Shown: positions 35,826-49,600 of the stretch, one piece after another
Layout: the number at the start of each line of letters is the position of its first letter
Numbering within the stretch: the first letter of the stretch is position 1
Assembly: GCA_030248215.1 (NCBI GenBank)
Contig: JASANG010003544.1
Span: 1-64,000 of the forward strand
Origin: Enoplolaimus lenunculus
Lineage: Eukaryota > Nematoda > Enoplea > Enoplida > Thoracostomopsidae
Direction of reading: 5' to 3'
DNA length: 64,000 nt
Program-made: the position numbers and the translations under genes
The notes under the pieces: model-generated
Database searches by the model: none
What the model was told of the DNA's origin: nothing
What the model saw: only the letters and a program-made list of their open reading frames with translations

Positions 35826-35967
35826 ATGTTAACTGCTATTCGGCGCCTGCTCACTGGTGTATTCCACCGTAACCAATCAGATGATCACATACCGGTGAAT
35901 GATCCGGCTACAGAAGCCAATCAAAGTTTAGATACGAACGTTGGTACTGGAACATCTGACCGAACAG
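35826..35967 (+). CDS. INF2-like exon 1 (predicted start)
   Basis: [16 protein letters not shown]... over 47 codons, with an in-frame TAG a few codons upstream of the ATG and a GTAATA donor in phase 1. The sequence is not conserved enough to confirm. The phase fits exon 2. Confidence 0.55.
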
Positions 35968-38900
35968 GTAATAACAGCAGAATTCGTTAAAATTGATTGG
36001 AAAATTTATGTAAGCGGTTCATGCTTGGTGCTGGTTGTGAATAGTTCGTGATTTTGTGTGCTTATCGCAATCACCAACTCCGCGTTTAAGTCCGTACACA
36101 GTAAATTCCAGTGTGTTGATTTTAACTCAGAATGAATAAACTCCCGCGGAATCAGCTCAACTCAGAATGAGAATCAAGTGAACTCAGAGTGAGTTAAAGT
36201 TTATTGTTATTAACTCAGAAAAAACCTGAGTTGATTAATTAACTCATTGCAATTTACAGTGTATTCCAATGACGCTACTGCGTGCCGGTTCACTAATGCA
36301 GTCGGTTTTCGCCTTTTAATCCCACAAAACACCGTATATCAAAGAACACGATTAATACACACGTAATACAATATGCTTACCTATGGACTTTATCATTTCT
36401 TACGATTCCGAAAGTTCCTTTGGTTCGAGCTTTCCGCACGTCTACTACGATAAACTAGACTACGAATCCGCTAAGTCACTAGCTCACACCGTATAAAATT
36501 AACGCCAACTACCAGGTGACAACCAAATCCCAGAAGTCTGTGAAACTTCCTCACATTACCGCACAAAACCCCAGAAATCCCCACAAAACCAGCCAAAACG
36601 AGCCCCGCTAGAATTGACTAACCCCAGAAAACTCCAAAAAACTCGCCAAGAACCCACCTCGAAATCGCTTGGCACTGCCCATAGGCGCTGCGCACTCTGC
36701 CTTCCTTTGTCCAATAAGACTTATCCTCCGGTTTAACCGTATGCTCACATTAAGCTACCGTGCCTTAAATCAGTTAACGCCAATCTTACTTCCACTCGCA
36801 AACCGATAAAAGGTGCACTAAAACTGCAATAAATTTGCAAAACTCACACTTAATTTCGTAAAACGCCAAGAAAACCCAAAACGCACCGATTTTAATTATT
36901 GATTCTGGGGGGGCTGGATACCCCAGCCCCCCATAGTTGGTAAATTTGCATACATACCGGTTTGCAAGCTCTGCAAACTCAGTGGCAAAAATATAGCCCA
37001 TTTTGTTTCACAACAACAACAACAACATATCAGCATCCTGTGCGGACTAGCAAAGCGATTTCGCGGAATAAACCTGTACATTTATAAAAACCTTATTTAA
37101 ACTCACAATATCTACGACTTTATGCTTCCTAGCAGCGCCTACAGTAGTGATCCGAACAATAGGAGGGACTGATATTTATTTGGACTCTCCAGAGGGTGCC
37201 CCACCTTGTTATTCGGTCACGGACTGTTGTTTATTTTTCCCACGCTCCGCCGCCCTTCGTTACTGATATATATCCGGTACTGCAATTATCCGTTGAATTA
37301 AACGTTTATTTGTCTGGTGTCAACTGTCAATAGCTTGAGCGATAATACAAGGTTATACTTATGATGAATGTACTTTCAAAATTTAAGTACGCTTTAAAGT
37401 TTCGAACTCAACTTTATTTGGTCCTGGATTCATTTATACGCTAGAATTAGGAATAATTGACATTTATGGACTGCAATTAAGGTTTAGGGACTGTATCCGC
37501 TTACGGACTCTTATTAGGGATAGGGACTCCAATTGATTCGGACTCAAAATGGGGACCCCTCTTATTACCCTTCCTCCTCTTATTCGGGTCAATACAGTAA
37601 GCCTAACTTAAGTTCTAAGAGAGACTAGGTGGAGCCAGGGACTCCCTTAAGGTGTGGTTTGGGTTTGGTTTAAGTTTTATTGGTTTAGTTTTTAGTTTGA
37701 AATGGGATTAAGAGTGGCATAGGCACATACACTGGTGAAGTTTTCATACTCTAATAGCAGAAAAGTAGCGCTTACAAATAGGCAGAACTCGTTTTTATTG
37801 TAGAACAACAAATTTTTGCCAGATCAAAACTGTTTTCCATCCAAAGATCAGGGGCGAAACGTTTTTCTCTGGGACTACAATACAGTAAGCTGAAGCTTTA
37901 GACTAATCTTTTGCTTAGGCTTTAGGTTAGGCTTCCGCTTAGACTGATAGGCAGATAGTGTTTATTGCAAAAACAACATATTTTTGCGAACTTTTCTTCA
38001 AAATTGCTTACAAAAGTGATAAATACCTAATCATTTACGCTGCAAAAAATGGTGAGTCAAATTGACTCTCTTGAAAATAGGCTCCACGGGAATACACAAA
38101 CTTGATCAAATTTGACTCCACCAGAGTCAAATTCGACACACTAAAGTCGCATGTTTGACTCTGTCGGAGTCAAGTTTGACTTAGTTTGTGTAGTCCCGTA
38201 GAGCCTATTTCGGAAAGAGTCGATCTGACTCACCATTTATTGCATTGTATGAATGACGCTACATTTAACAACTTATAATTTTTTGATATTTTAAGCCAAC
38301 GAAGAAATAGCCATTGACGATTGGGATATTGTTGATGAAAGTTGTATGGATGATTTAGCATGGTTGACAGATATCGAGGCAAGCTTAAAATTATCAATTA
38401 CTGGTTAACATCTTTAAACTCTAATAAGCAACTTTCAGTGCCGGATCAGACCGGGTTGCATCCTCTAACCAAACTCAATGATGGAGGCCCCCAACGAAGA
38501 CGTGGATCCAGGATTTTTGGTGTTTGATCTGAAATTGTTCGAGCTCACGCTCTGTGTTTGATAGCTGTGAGGTCACCTTTCTAAAAACAGTTTTACGCAA
38601 AAGTTGCAAAATGATGGAACTGGACAGTTAACTCATCTTTGGAATAAATCGCACTTCGCGCAGCGCGCAATTTATTTGACATTTTCTGCTTAAGTTGCTG
38701 TCAGCTTATAGCTTAGGTAAAAGCTTATACAATCTTCATATGCTCTAAACATGATTTCATTTAGGCTGAAGTATATTATCTTAAGTAAAATTGTAGGCCA
38801 CCAAGTGTTAGGAATGAGAAAATTTGTTTACATTTAGCAGCCTGGTGATTATTTTAAGGTGTGCGTAGTGTGCGAAGCCATTAAACGAATCGCGCATAAG

Positions 38901-39848
38901 TAGAATAGTGTCAAAAACTCGCGAGCGAAGCGAGCAAAAATCCAGACGCATTTCAAACCGTCAGCGGTTTTTGTTTCAACCGGTTAAGGTTAGGGCCCCT
39001 ATCTGGGGTGGGTCCCTCAAATGGGGGTACTGTTGTGGCTTGTCCGGTCCTGGCAGCTTTTGCATATTCTTTGAAAAAAATGTATCTTATGGTGTTCTCA
39101 GGCAAAAAAATTCATGGGGGGCGGTGCGTATCAGTGGTTTTTAATCACAAAAATGCGTTGGGGGTGATGGAGTGCAAACCTTAACACTGGGGTGTGCCAC
39201 TAGAAAAGCGAATTTGGCCCATGTACGGTCAGAGTCGTACTTATGCCTAAGCCAAAACCTGAGGTCTAATCCTAAGCCTTAGCGTAAGAATAAGCCTGTC
39301 AAAAAACATAAATTAACAAATTAGTCAAAAGCTTAAGCTTACTTTATTACAGTCTCGGGAAAAAACGGTGATTGTCATCAAACGAGTTGTCGATAGTTGA
39401 GAAAAAATTACCAAAAAACGCAAGATTTGAAATCTCTAAAATGAGTCAAATTTCACGACTCACGTACAGTTGAAAGCGGATCGTTTAGACTTAGGCTTAG
39501 GCATCGGTAAGTGTTGTCCTAACCAGAAGGCCGATAAGCCTAAGGCGTAATACATGGAGGGAATATGCAGAATCGGTAGGTACAAGGGCCAAACGGATTT
39601 ATAATTTGCCAAAAAATCATTTTCGCACGGATAAGTTTGTTGTTACGGGGAAAGGAATGTGAACACAGAATTCTTTGACAGTAAAAATGGCTTGGTTGGG
39701 GTGATAGCTCTTTCTTTGTCTCGTCTCGAGCCGTACTTACACATACATACATATATATTTATATATATCAGGGTTCAACCGAAATTTCTGTTCCGGGCGG
39801 AATTCCTGCAAAAATTCAATTCCTGTTGCTGTTCCTCTTCCTGCAACA

Positions 39849-39934
<86 letters not shown>

Positions 39935-42900
39935 GAAATATATAAAGCATAAGCTGATAATTATCAAAAGTGCATAATATTAACGGTCTGTTGTATTGAT
40001 TGGGGTTTTTTAAATTTAAAATTAAATTATAATCTGGGATTTCACTTTTATTGTTGTTTTTTTACCAAAATTACAACTGTTATGGGTACAGGGACTCAGC
40101 GAAGCACTCGAAAATGCTGGTTCCAGTGAAGGGTGAATATGGCTTAATCTCCGTACAGGTTAAAATTCTGCGGACGCGTGTGGTGAATGGATCCATTGAT
40201 ATTCAAAGTGAAGCCAAAAATATATCTAAAATCAGTGATGGATACTCAAACCAAAATAGTTCACAGAATTTGATTCCGACAGCCATGTATATCAACAGAT
40301 GATTCGGATCCAAAGTTGGCACAGGGAGCGTACGCCCCTGTCAGAAAGGGTTTTGCGATATTAAATGGTAGTACGTTTTACCAACCCGCTCCACGTTGTC
40401 AGAAATTTTTGGATACGCCGCTGTGAAAAATCCCCCTGTATTGATACCATGCGTATATTTATACCCAGCATACTAAACAATATTAAAAAAACTGGCCTAT
40501 CTAAACATCAGGGTTGGAACGTTTTTCTGCGGGAGTGCAATAGTGTAAACTTATTAGCTTTAGACTAATTTTCGCTTTGACTTAGGCTTTAGGCTTAAGT
40601 TTAGGAATATGCTTGTACTACTGTTACGGCACTGTTTTATACATTAGCTACAAAATTTAACATTTCGAGGACCTCTTCATTTGTAGGCCCTCTAGTTCAG
40701 AGGCCGATGAAGCCTCATATAAACCCGAAAGTCTTAGCGCTGTTTTGTTTTTCAGCGGATTTTAAGACAAATTATACAACTACATCGTTAGATATTGTTA
40801 CTTTTCCCACACTGCAAAAAATGGTGTGCCAAATTGACTCTCTCCGAAAAAGGCTCTATAGGAATACACAAACTGTGTCAAGTTCGACTCCGCCAGAGAC
40901 AAACGCTCGAATCAGTGAATTGAATTTGACTTTGTACGGCAAATTAAAAACGGTGAATCAAATGGACTCTCTCTCCGAAATAGGCTTTTCCGGACTACGC
41001 AAACTTAGTCAAATTCGAGTCCGCCAGAGTCAAACGTGCGAACTAGTAAGTCGAATTAAACTCTGGCGGAGTCAAATTTTGACTCAGTTTGTGTAGTACG
41101 GTAAAGCCGATTTCGGAGAGATTCAATTTTTGACTCACCATTTTTTGCAATGCATCTGTGACTGTTGCATTTTGTCATTTATCAATTTTATTAGCAATTT
41201 TCCGGCGGGACTGTAATAGAGTAAGCTTAAGCTTTAGACTAGTTTTTTTGCTTGGGATTAGGCTTAGGCTTATGTATATGCTCTGATCATTCTTAAGCTT
41301 AGGCTTAGGCTTCCGAATATGGTTCTACTACTGTTCCGGTCTTGTTCTATACATTGGCCGCAATTTCTTAACCAATTACTAGAATATCACTCAAATATTT
41401 TAAATTTAAAACCAAACCAACAAACGTTGCAGCTAACATAACATAAATACGTCAAGTTCTTGAAATACTCAAATTCTACACCGCAATACGCCAGATTAAC
41501 CCTCAAGAGAAAAATTTTCGAAATTAAAAATACGCGAGAAATTGCGTTGAAACCGAACATTTCAAACCTCCGGTTCAAACTGCCAGTTCAAAATTACAAC
41601 TGGGTAGTTTGAATTTTTCGGCTTGAAACCGATTTAATTGAACTTTAGGGAATTTTAAGTACCTAATAATATTGACCAACTCCAAGGATGTTGTTTTAAA
41701 ATCGGTGATAGAAACTTTTGACGCTGTGTAAAGGGGTCACATCATAGTTGGATATTCTTTCTTAAACTTGAATGTTTTTAAAAGTTTAAATTGCGGAGAG
41801 TTGATGGGAAAATGTTTTAAATTATTTTTTCGTAACCATTAATAAAATAAAAAGAATTTTGCTAACGGCTCATATACTAAATAGGTTCCGAACAAGGTAT
41901 CGGGCGACGCTTAAGAATTTATGCAGGGTTCACGTTATAACTGGGGCAACCTGGGAGCCTAGGACACATTTTGTACCTATTCCAATAACGGGTAACATTT
42001 TGTCTGCGCGTTGATGCCCTATCGTATTCAAAAAATTGAATTGTCTGCTATCCTGATGTGACATTCACTGTTTGTACTGTAATGTCATATGATATTCGGA
42101 ATATTGTCTGTCAATATCATACGATATGTTTGAATTGAAAACGTCTGCAAGGTAGTGGTAAACTAAGAATATCATATCATACTAAACCTTGAAATTTATA
42201 TTATTTGTACTTAGCAGTACATTTACGAAAGATTTTCGCCATAAACAGAAAAAAGAAGCTAATTCAGTATTCGAAATCACTCGATGCTACATTATCCGAC
42301 TTTTCTTTGTATTGTCGGATCAACATGGATAAAACGTGTTCCGGGCTGCCCCAGTTATAACGGGAACTCCGCGTTAGCTTTAGGCTTATGGTTAGGTGTA
42401 TGTTGCCGGTTAGGCTTAGATACAATATATGTATACATTTACAAACATGTATATGTATATATGTATATGTATATACATTTATATATCTATATACATAAAA
42501 ACATATATACATATATATTCATATATATACATATATACACATATATGTATATATAAGTTATTTTGAAAACCAGTAACCAAAAATACAAATTTATTATTTT
42601 TATTTTTGTTGTTGTTTTTGGCGTCTTTTTACCGTCAAAATTAATTTTTAGCTTAAATTTCCGATAGTCTTCTAAGGTCATTTATACTTATCAGATCATA
42701 CAAACCGTTTGTAAATAATTGTTCACGGAGCAAATTCGACCTATCAACGCCGGAAATAACTCATTTATTACCGACAAGTTTCAGATAAACCGTTTCAGCC
42801 ACGTCGGCTCACAAGGCTCTTTAAGTGCTTTCAAAGTCAGAGCGTAAACAATTTTAATTTATTTTAAATTTCTCGTTCATTTTAGAATTCATTTCTACTG

Positions 42901-43611
42901 TACACTGTAAATGCCAGTGAGTTGATTTTAACTCAGAATGAATTGACTCCCTCAATCTGAGTTAGGACCATCAGGACTCACAATTCTGAGTTGATTCAAC
43001 TCATTCTTATTTAAATAATCAACTCCTCCGGAGTCAACTCAACTCACGTAGAAAATCAACTCCACTCAAAACACATTTGAGAAGACATAAACCTTGTTCT
43101 GGTTTTTGGTTTAAGAAATATCGTTGTTGTACAACTACTAGAACCACCGAGTTTCAAGATATTGGGTATATACTTGCGGCCTAAATCCTGAAAATAGCAT
43201 AATGTTGGCTTGTAATATTACATCAGCAAATCGTTGACAATTTTTCAATAAGCAGATGCCACTACCGAACAAATATCAAATCGTATCACGGGTACGGGGT
43301 CGCTACCCCACCCCCCCCCCCGTCACGATCCTGACAGCGTTTTTTAAAGTCACCCTGGGTTGAAAAATAAAGCATTTATCCACATTCACAGTCGTTTTGT
43401 TTTTAGGGTTTACGGCAACGTTTTTCGTTAAACGCATTTATATTTTTTGTCTCCACCCACTATTCACAAACTTAACCATTTGATTGTCAACCCCGCATCC
43501 AAGAATTAACAACAATGTCTGGGGGAGGTGGGGCAGCATAAGCCTTTGAGAAGGCAAGGAAAATTTTGTTGACATAGAATTTATTTAAGGATGGCGCCCC
43601 CCCTGGTCCTG

Positions 43612-43662
<51 letters not shown>

Positions 43663-46600
43663 GAATTTGTTTTGTTTGTTTATGTTTAGATTCTTAGTTA
43701 GTCTCTGAGGAATTTTATACTAAAGATATCACTAAAACAAACGTTTTTGGTTAACCTTGTGATTGCCAGAAATTTAGAAGCGATCAACATTGTGGTAAAA
43801 ACGGTTTCAGGTCAAAAATTGATTGCTTGAAACCGTTTGAATGTAAACTTGTTTGTGTTTTAGAAAAGTTTTCTACTTTTAAAACTTTCTTATTGAACAG
43901 ACGTGACAGAATAAAAGATTAATGTTTGTTAAAAAGGTTGGTTTCGACGCAAAGGTTGAATTTTACACCAACGATCGGATGATTCACACAATCGAATACA
44001 TTAATGCCTATGCCAACACTGTAAATTGCAGTGAGTTGACTTTAACTCAGTATGAATTGAATCTACTCAGCAGCCTGTGCTCTGAATTAGGTGCTTCAAA
44101 ACTCAGAATTCTGAATTGATTGAACTGTATTCTGAGTTTGATTAATTAACTCACTCGGAATTAAATCAGCTCAGAGTGAGTTTAATGTTTCATTTGATTA
44201 AACTTAGAAATAACCAGAAATGACTAATTCGCTCTCTGTGTTGATTAATCAACTCAATTAGAATTTCATTGAACATAACGGGCACTAGGTGATAGTTTGG
44301 CTTACATGGTGAAATTTGAATTTCAAACTTTTCTTCGGCTTAAATTTTAAAAACTTATGCAGCAGAAAACGTTTGGACCATCAGAAATTCAACTACAATA
44401 TTTTTTTCGCAACAGCAATGTTGTGTGTTTTCAACTACACTGCAAGAAACGGTGAGTCAAATTGACTCTCTCCGAAATAGGCCTTTCCTGACTGTACAAA
44501 CTGAGTCAAAATTCGACTCCACCAGAATCAAATTCAACTCACAACTTGACTCTGGCCAATCAAATTCAACTCACAACTTGACTCTGGCCGAGTCAAATTT
44601 TGACTCACAAGAAAAGCCTATTTCGGAGAGAGTCAATTTGACTCACTATTTTTTGCAGTGTACGAACCTGGTCTCGAAAGAACCAGCTCACCAAAACGTA
44701 ACCAGTTTTTAGGTTTCGTCGTTTTTCAACCTATTCGTGTAACCCAATTTTTAATGTTGACAGTTTCAAAAGTAAAGACAGCCTACAGTTTAATTCAATT
44801 TTGTTTGTTTGTTTTTTGTTCACTTGTTATTGAAAACTCAACTTTGAGTCTGACCCTACTTGGCTCGAGTTGATGCAGCTGTTACAAAATTCGAATGTTC
44901 AACTGATGCCGTTCGCCCTCGACTTTTTATATTTATCAGCATCAACCTGGGCTTGTAGGCAGAGGAATGCAGGGAGACTCAGCCTGCACCCTGAAAAATT
45001 CTGGTACACACATGAAAGTTTCGACTTCACTTGTAAGTCGTTTCAAATTCTTGTTTGCCCCTGCTGAAAAAATGTTTAGCCCTGTCTAGCAATTTGAACT
45101 GCCTACGGGTTTGTGTGAACTCGTCTTGGGAAAAAAAGACAATCATAAATAACAACGATGACGCTATACCATTTTCAGTGCGTTTACGATGCTGTCCGGT
45201 ATCGTTTCTGCTGCAGTGAACGGCATTTTGTAGTATCCACATTGCACAAAAATGGTGAGTCAAATTGACTCTCTCCGAAATATGCTTTTCCTGACTACAC
45301 AAACTGAGATAAAATTTGACTCCGCCAGAGTCAAGTTCAATTCACTGAGTTGAACGTTTGACTCTCGCGGAGTCGAATTTGACTCAGATTTTGTAGTCCG
45401 GAAAAGCTTATTTTGTAGAGAGTCAATTTGACTCATCATTTTTTGCAGTGCATGCGGGGTCGAATGGCATCGCAAACCGATTTATGATTAGAATTTTTGA
45501 ACGATCCCATTGGACAACTATAGCGCGACCCTTAAATCAATTCAACTTTTACCATATTTATTCGTCCAATGGCAGCGATTGATACACTGTAAATTCCAAT
45601 GAGTTAATTAACAAACTCAGACGTAAACTTGAGTTACTTTTGAGTTAATAACAGTTAACTTTATAACTCACTCTGTGTTGAGCTGATTTTACTCTGAGTT
45701 GCGTTCATCCCGGGGTAGTTGATTAATTAACTCAGAATGAGTAGAATCAAATCAGAATTATGAGTTCTGACAGTCCTATCTCAGATGAGTGGACTCGACT
45801 CATTCTGAGTTAAAATCAACTTACTAGAATTTACAGTGATACTGAAGTCTTAAGGCGTTAATGGCTTCTACTCTGAAGCTTTCTGGCTCAAGTTCGCTGG
45901 CTACTGTTCACCCTGTACAATCCAGTGAGGTGATTAATCAACTCAGTAAGAGAATTAGTTATTTTTCATTTCTGAGTTAATAGCACTAAACATTAACTCA
46001 CTCTGAGCTCATTTTATTCCGGGTGAGTTGATTAATTAACTCAGACTGAGAGTTAATCCAATTCAGAATTCTGAGTTCAGAAAAACCTAATTCATAGCTC
46101 AGGCTTTTCGGTTGATTCACCTTAATCTGAGTTAAAATCAACTCACTGCAATTTACAGTGTAGGCGATACGTCACACGCGCCATATTGTGGAAGTTGCAC
46201 CAAAAATTGCGCGAACATTACAAATTATATCAGTATGTCAATTAACGTTTGAAACCACGCTGATTTTTACAATAGTGATTTTCATTGAACTTTTCTGTTT
46301 CAAACTTCAGATAAAGTCAGGTGCGGAACGTTTTTCTGCGAGACTGCAATACAGTAAGCACACTATAAATTTCACTGAGTTGATTTTAACTCAGAATGAG
46401 TTGAATCACTCAGTCTGAGTTAATACTATCGAAACTCAGAATTTTGAGTTGATCAATTCATTCCGAGTTAATTAATATACTCACCCAAACTCAACTCAAC
46501 TGAGAGTGACAATGAACTCAACTCTGAGTGAGTTAATGTTTACTGTTCCTAATTTAGAAATAACGAACACGTCAGCTGAATTGATTAATCAAATCGTTGT

Positions 46601-49600
46601 AAAATTTACAGCGCTTTAATAAGCTTTAAACTATTTTTCTGCTTAGACTTAGGTTTAAGCGTTGGTTTAGGTATAAGCACATAACTCATTTTTTACCCTT
46701 AAGTTAAGGTTTAGGCGTAGGAATATGCTTATACTACTGTTACAGTCCTGTCTGATAAATTCGTTCAAGCTTCAAGCAGAACCAACTTGGGATCTATTTG
46801 TACCGGTAGCCGCGAAGCAAACCTGTTTCTTAAACCAAAAAACCAGGCAGTAAATTTACTTTAAGCCACATGGTTTTTTTAACTTTTTAAATGATTTTTT
46901 AAATTTTTCAAAAATCTACTTCCGGTTCGGCTGGAGAGTAATATATTCGTTTCTGGGGCAGTGTCCATCAAGCACACACAGCGGAACACAGGCATAAGCT
47001 TGGGTTTCACTTCGTCAGGGTAACTGACTGTTCGCGACCAAGAAGAGCAAGCAATTGAATATTGGTTGATCACCAAGATTCAGAAGATTATTCTAAAGCC
47101 GGTTAAAGATGGATTTTCTTGTCTCTGAACAGATTTCGCTGACATATCCCCCTGTTATTTTATCAGATACACCCCTGTCACAGTCGAACCTGGCAAGCTT
47201 TCGTCTGTGGCTAAAATCCTGCGTGTATCAAGATAAGACAGATGGTTTTTTGGGTTTCGGCGACATTTTGAGGCTTTTCAAACCAATGCACAACAGGCAA
47301 AAACAGAAACATTTAACCAGACGAAGGGAAACGCTGAGAGACTAGGTGATGGTTAAACGTACCCTATAGGGATAGGAGCCAATGATACTTTAAGGGGCGT
47401 AACAGTAAATTAAGCGTATTTCTAAGCCTAAACCTAAGCCTAAGCGTTGCAAAAATGTGTTCGTAAGCCTAAGCCTAAGCCTAAGCCTAAGCCTAAGCCT
47501 GAACAAACAAATGTAATCTAGAACCTAAACCTGCTCTTTGTAGACCCACCAAAAACCTGGACGCCCCTTAAAGTAACATGGGACGGAATAGGGGTATAGA
47601 TGTCTAAAATCTGGCACTACTTATGTAAAAATGTAGTTGCTAAAATATCCCTAAGACGGGGCTTACTGTGCTATGCCCCACCTTCAGGAGCTATTCTAAC
47701 TGCTCCTGTCGTCCTATACTCTGAACGATTCCGTCTGTAAGACAGAAACAAGACATTTAAAAGTCACTATAGGGGTATTATTTTTAAAGAGATACAGGCC
47801 GGCCAGACGGTAACAGACACGAGAGATACGGATGGCTAAGAACGCAGCCATCGGGAGGCACGTAACCAGGATTTCGTTTCGAAAAGGAATGTCTTCGAGT
47901 AAAGAATTATTGACAGCCAAGCGTAACAAACCAGAAATTTTTTTTGACCTTTACAAATTGGTAAGCGTGGAAGTTTTAATTATTTTGCCAGGAAATTTGC
48001 GACCGGTATTACATTTCCTGTCCATGTTGAGAACACGGCAGGAACAGTGGTATAAGCATATTCGTAAGCTTAAGTCTAAGTCTAAGCCTAAGCCTAAGCC
48101 TAAGTCTAAGCCTAAGCCTAAGCCTAAGCCTTTGCCTAAGCCTCAGCCTAAGCCTAAGCCTAAGCCTAAGCCTGAGCGAAAAAGTCAGTCTAAAGCTTAA
48201 ACGGCCTCTGTTAATACAGCCATTCCGGGAAACGATCCGGTTGTGTTCTATATATGGGCCACATTTCCTATAATGAGCCGAGACATTGCTTCTAACCTAA
48301 GATTGTTTAAATTTTAATACACTTTTTAAAGAAAAATATAGTCTTTTTTAGTTTTTTTAATAAAAATTGAGTGTCTGGTATTGTAATTGAAGTCTGGCAG
48401 TTGTTTGTCTTTAGAACGTAGCATCTAGAATGGTTGATGATTTTATGTTTACAGTAAAACTTTCTGAATAATTAATGAAAAAAGTAAAGTTAAAAATCGT
48501 TAAAGCCCGATTCACACGTGCAAGTTTTTGCTGCGAGAACTTGCAGCTGCAACTTGCACTTGAAAGTTTTGTTTAAAATTCCGTTCGAAAAACTTGCAGC
48601 TGCAAATAATTCAATAAAAATCAAAGCTATGATTGAAAAAAATGAAAGTTCTGCGTGCAATTTTCAACTGCAAGTTCTCGCAGCAAAAACTTGCACGCGT
48701 GAATAGGGCTTAATTTGAGCGAATTTATTTTCTAAACTGAGGCTGTAGAATAACCGATTTCGACGTCAAAAAACGTCAAAGTTTGGTCTAAAAAAATCGG
48801 TTTTTTGCTAGAAAATTTTGTCTTAATTATAGATTTACTGGGAATCTAAAATTTCACTTTAAGTATTTGCTTAAGTTTGCTATTCATCATAACCATTTAA
48901 CAACGCTATATGTTGCTTAAAATGGTATATGAATCCACAATTTAGATTCCTGTCCGTAGCCAAGAGGGGCCAGGTGGGGCTCAGCCCCCTGGAAAAATTT
49001 TGGCGAGCCTAGATTTTCAACCTTGCTTGTAAGTCATTGAAAACCTTTAAATGCCCCTGCTGAAAAAATTTTAGCCCCCCTAGCAAGGTGGGCTGACTAC
49101 TGGCCAGTTGGGATTACTTCAAAAGCGATGTGCGAAGGCTGTGTACGGCACACGACTTCATTATTCATTTTAATTGTTTGCCAAACAATATAATGCACTG
49201 TGCAATAATGAATTATAGGCTGAATGATGCATAATGCCTAGTGTTTAACAATTATTACGTGTATACGCAGTACAGAAACATTTCAAGACGTGAGTCCTTC
49301 TGCGCCCGAAGAGTGGGATTTTAAGAAACGGTGTTTCGAGAGAATCGAGTTAATGAACTCAAATTTGAAATTATATATTATATATAGATATAGATATATA
49401 CATATATATGTATATATGTATATATATCTCAGTTTGACTTGAAAATAAGCCAGAAAAGGTTAAAAATGACACTGTACTTTTTAATTATTTCAATGCCGTC
49501 CAGGTGTCGTCAGGCATCATAGTGCAACTCACGTTGATTTGCAGCGTCATCCACAGTCCCACGACAGTTATAGCGCTACCCTAATCCGTAGACTTATTTT

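Noticed and set aside
39659-39952. Ile-Tyr repeat frame
   Set aside because: TA microsatellite.
47832-48200. 122-codon frame ending in a Lys-Pro-rich tail
   Set aside because: The tail is the TAAGCC array of a MITE read in one frame. The first part shows no family resemblance.
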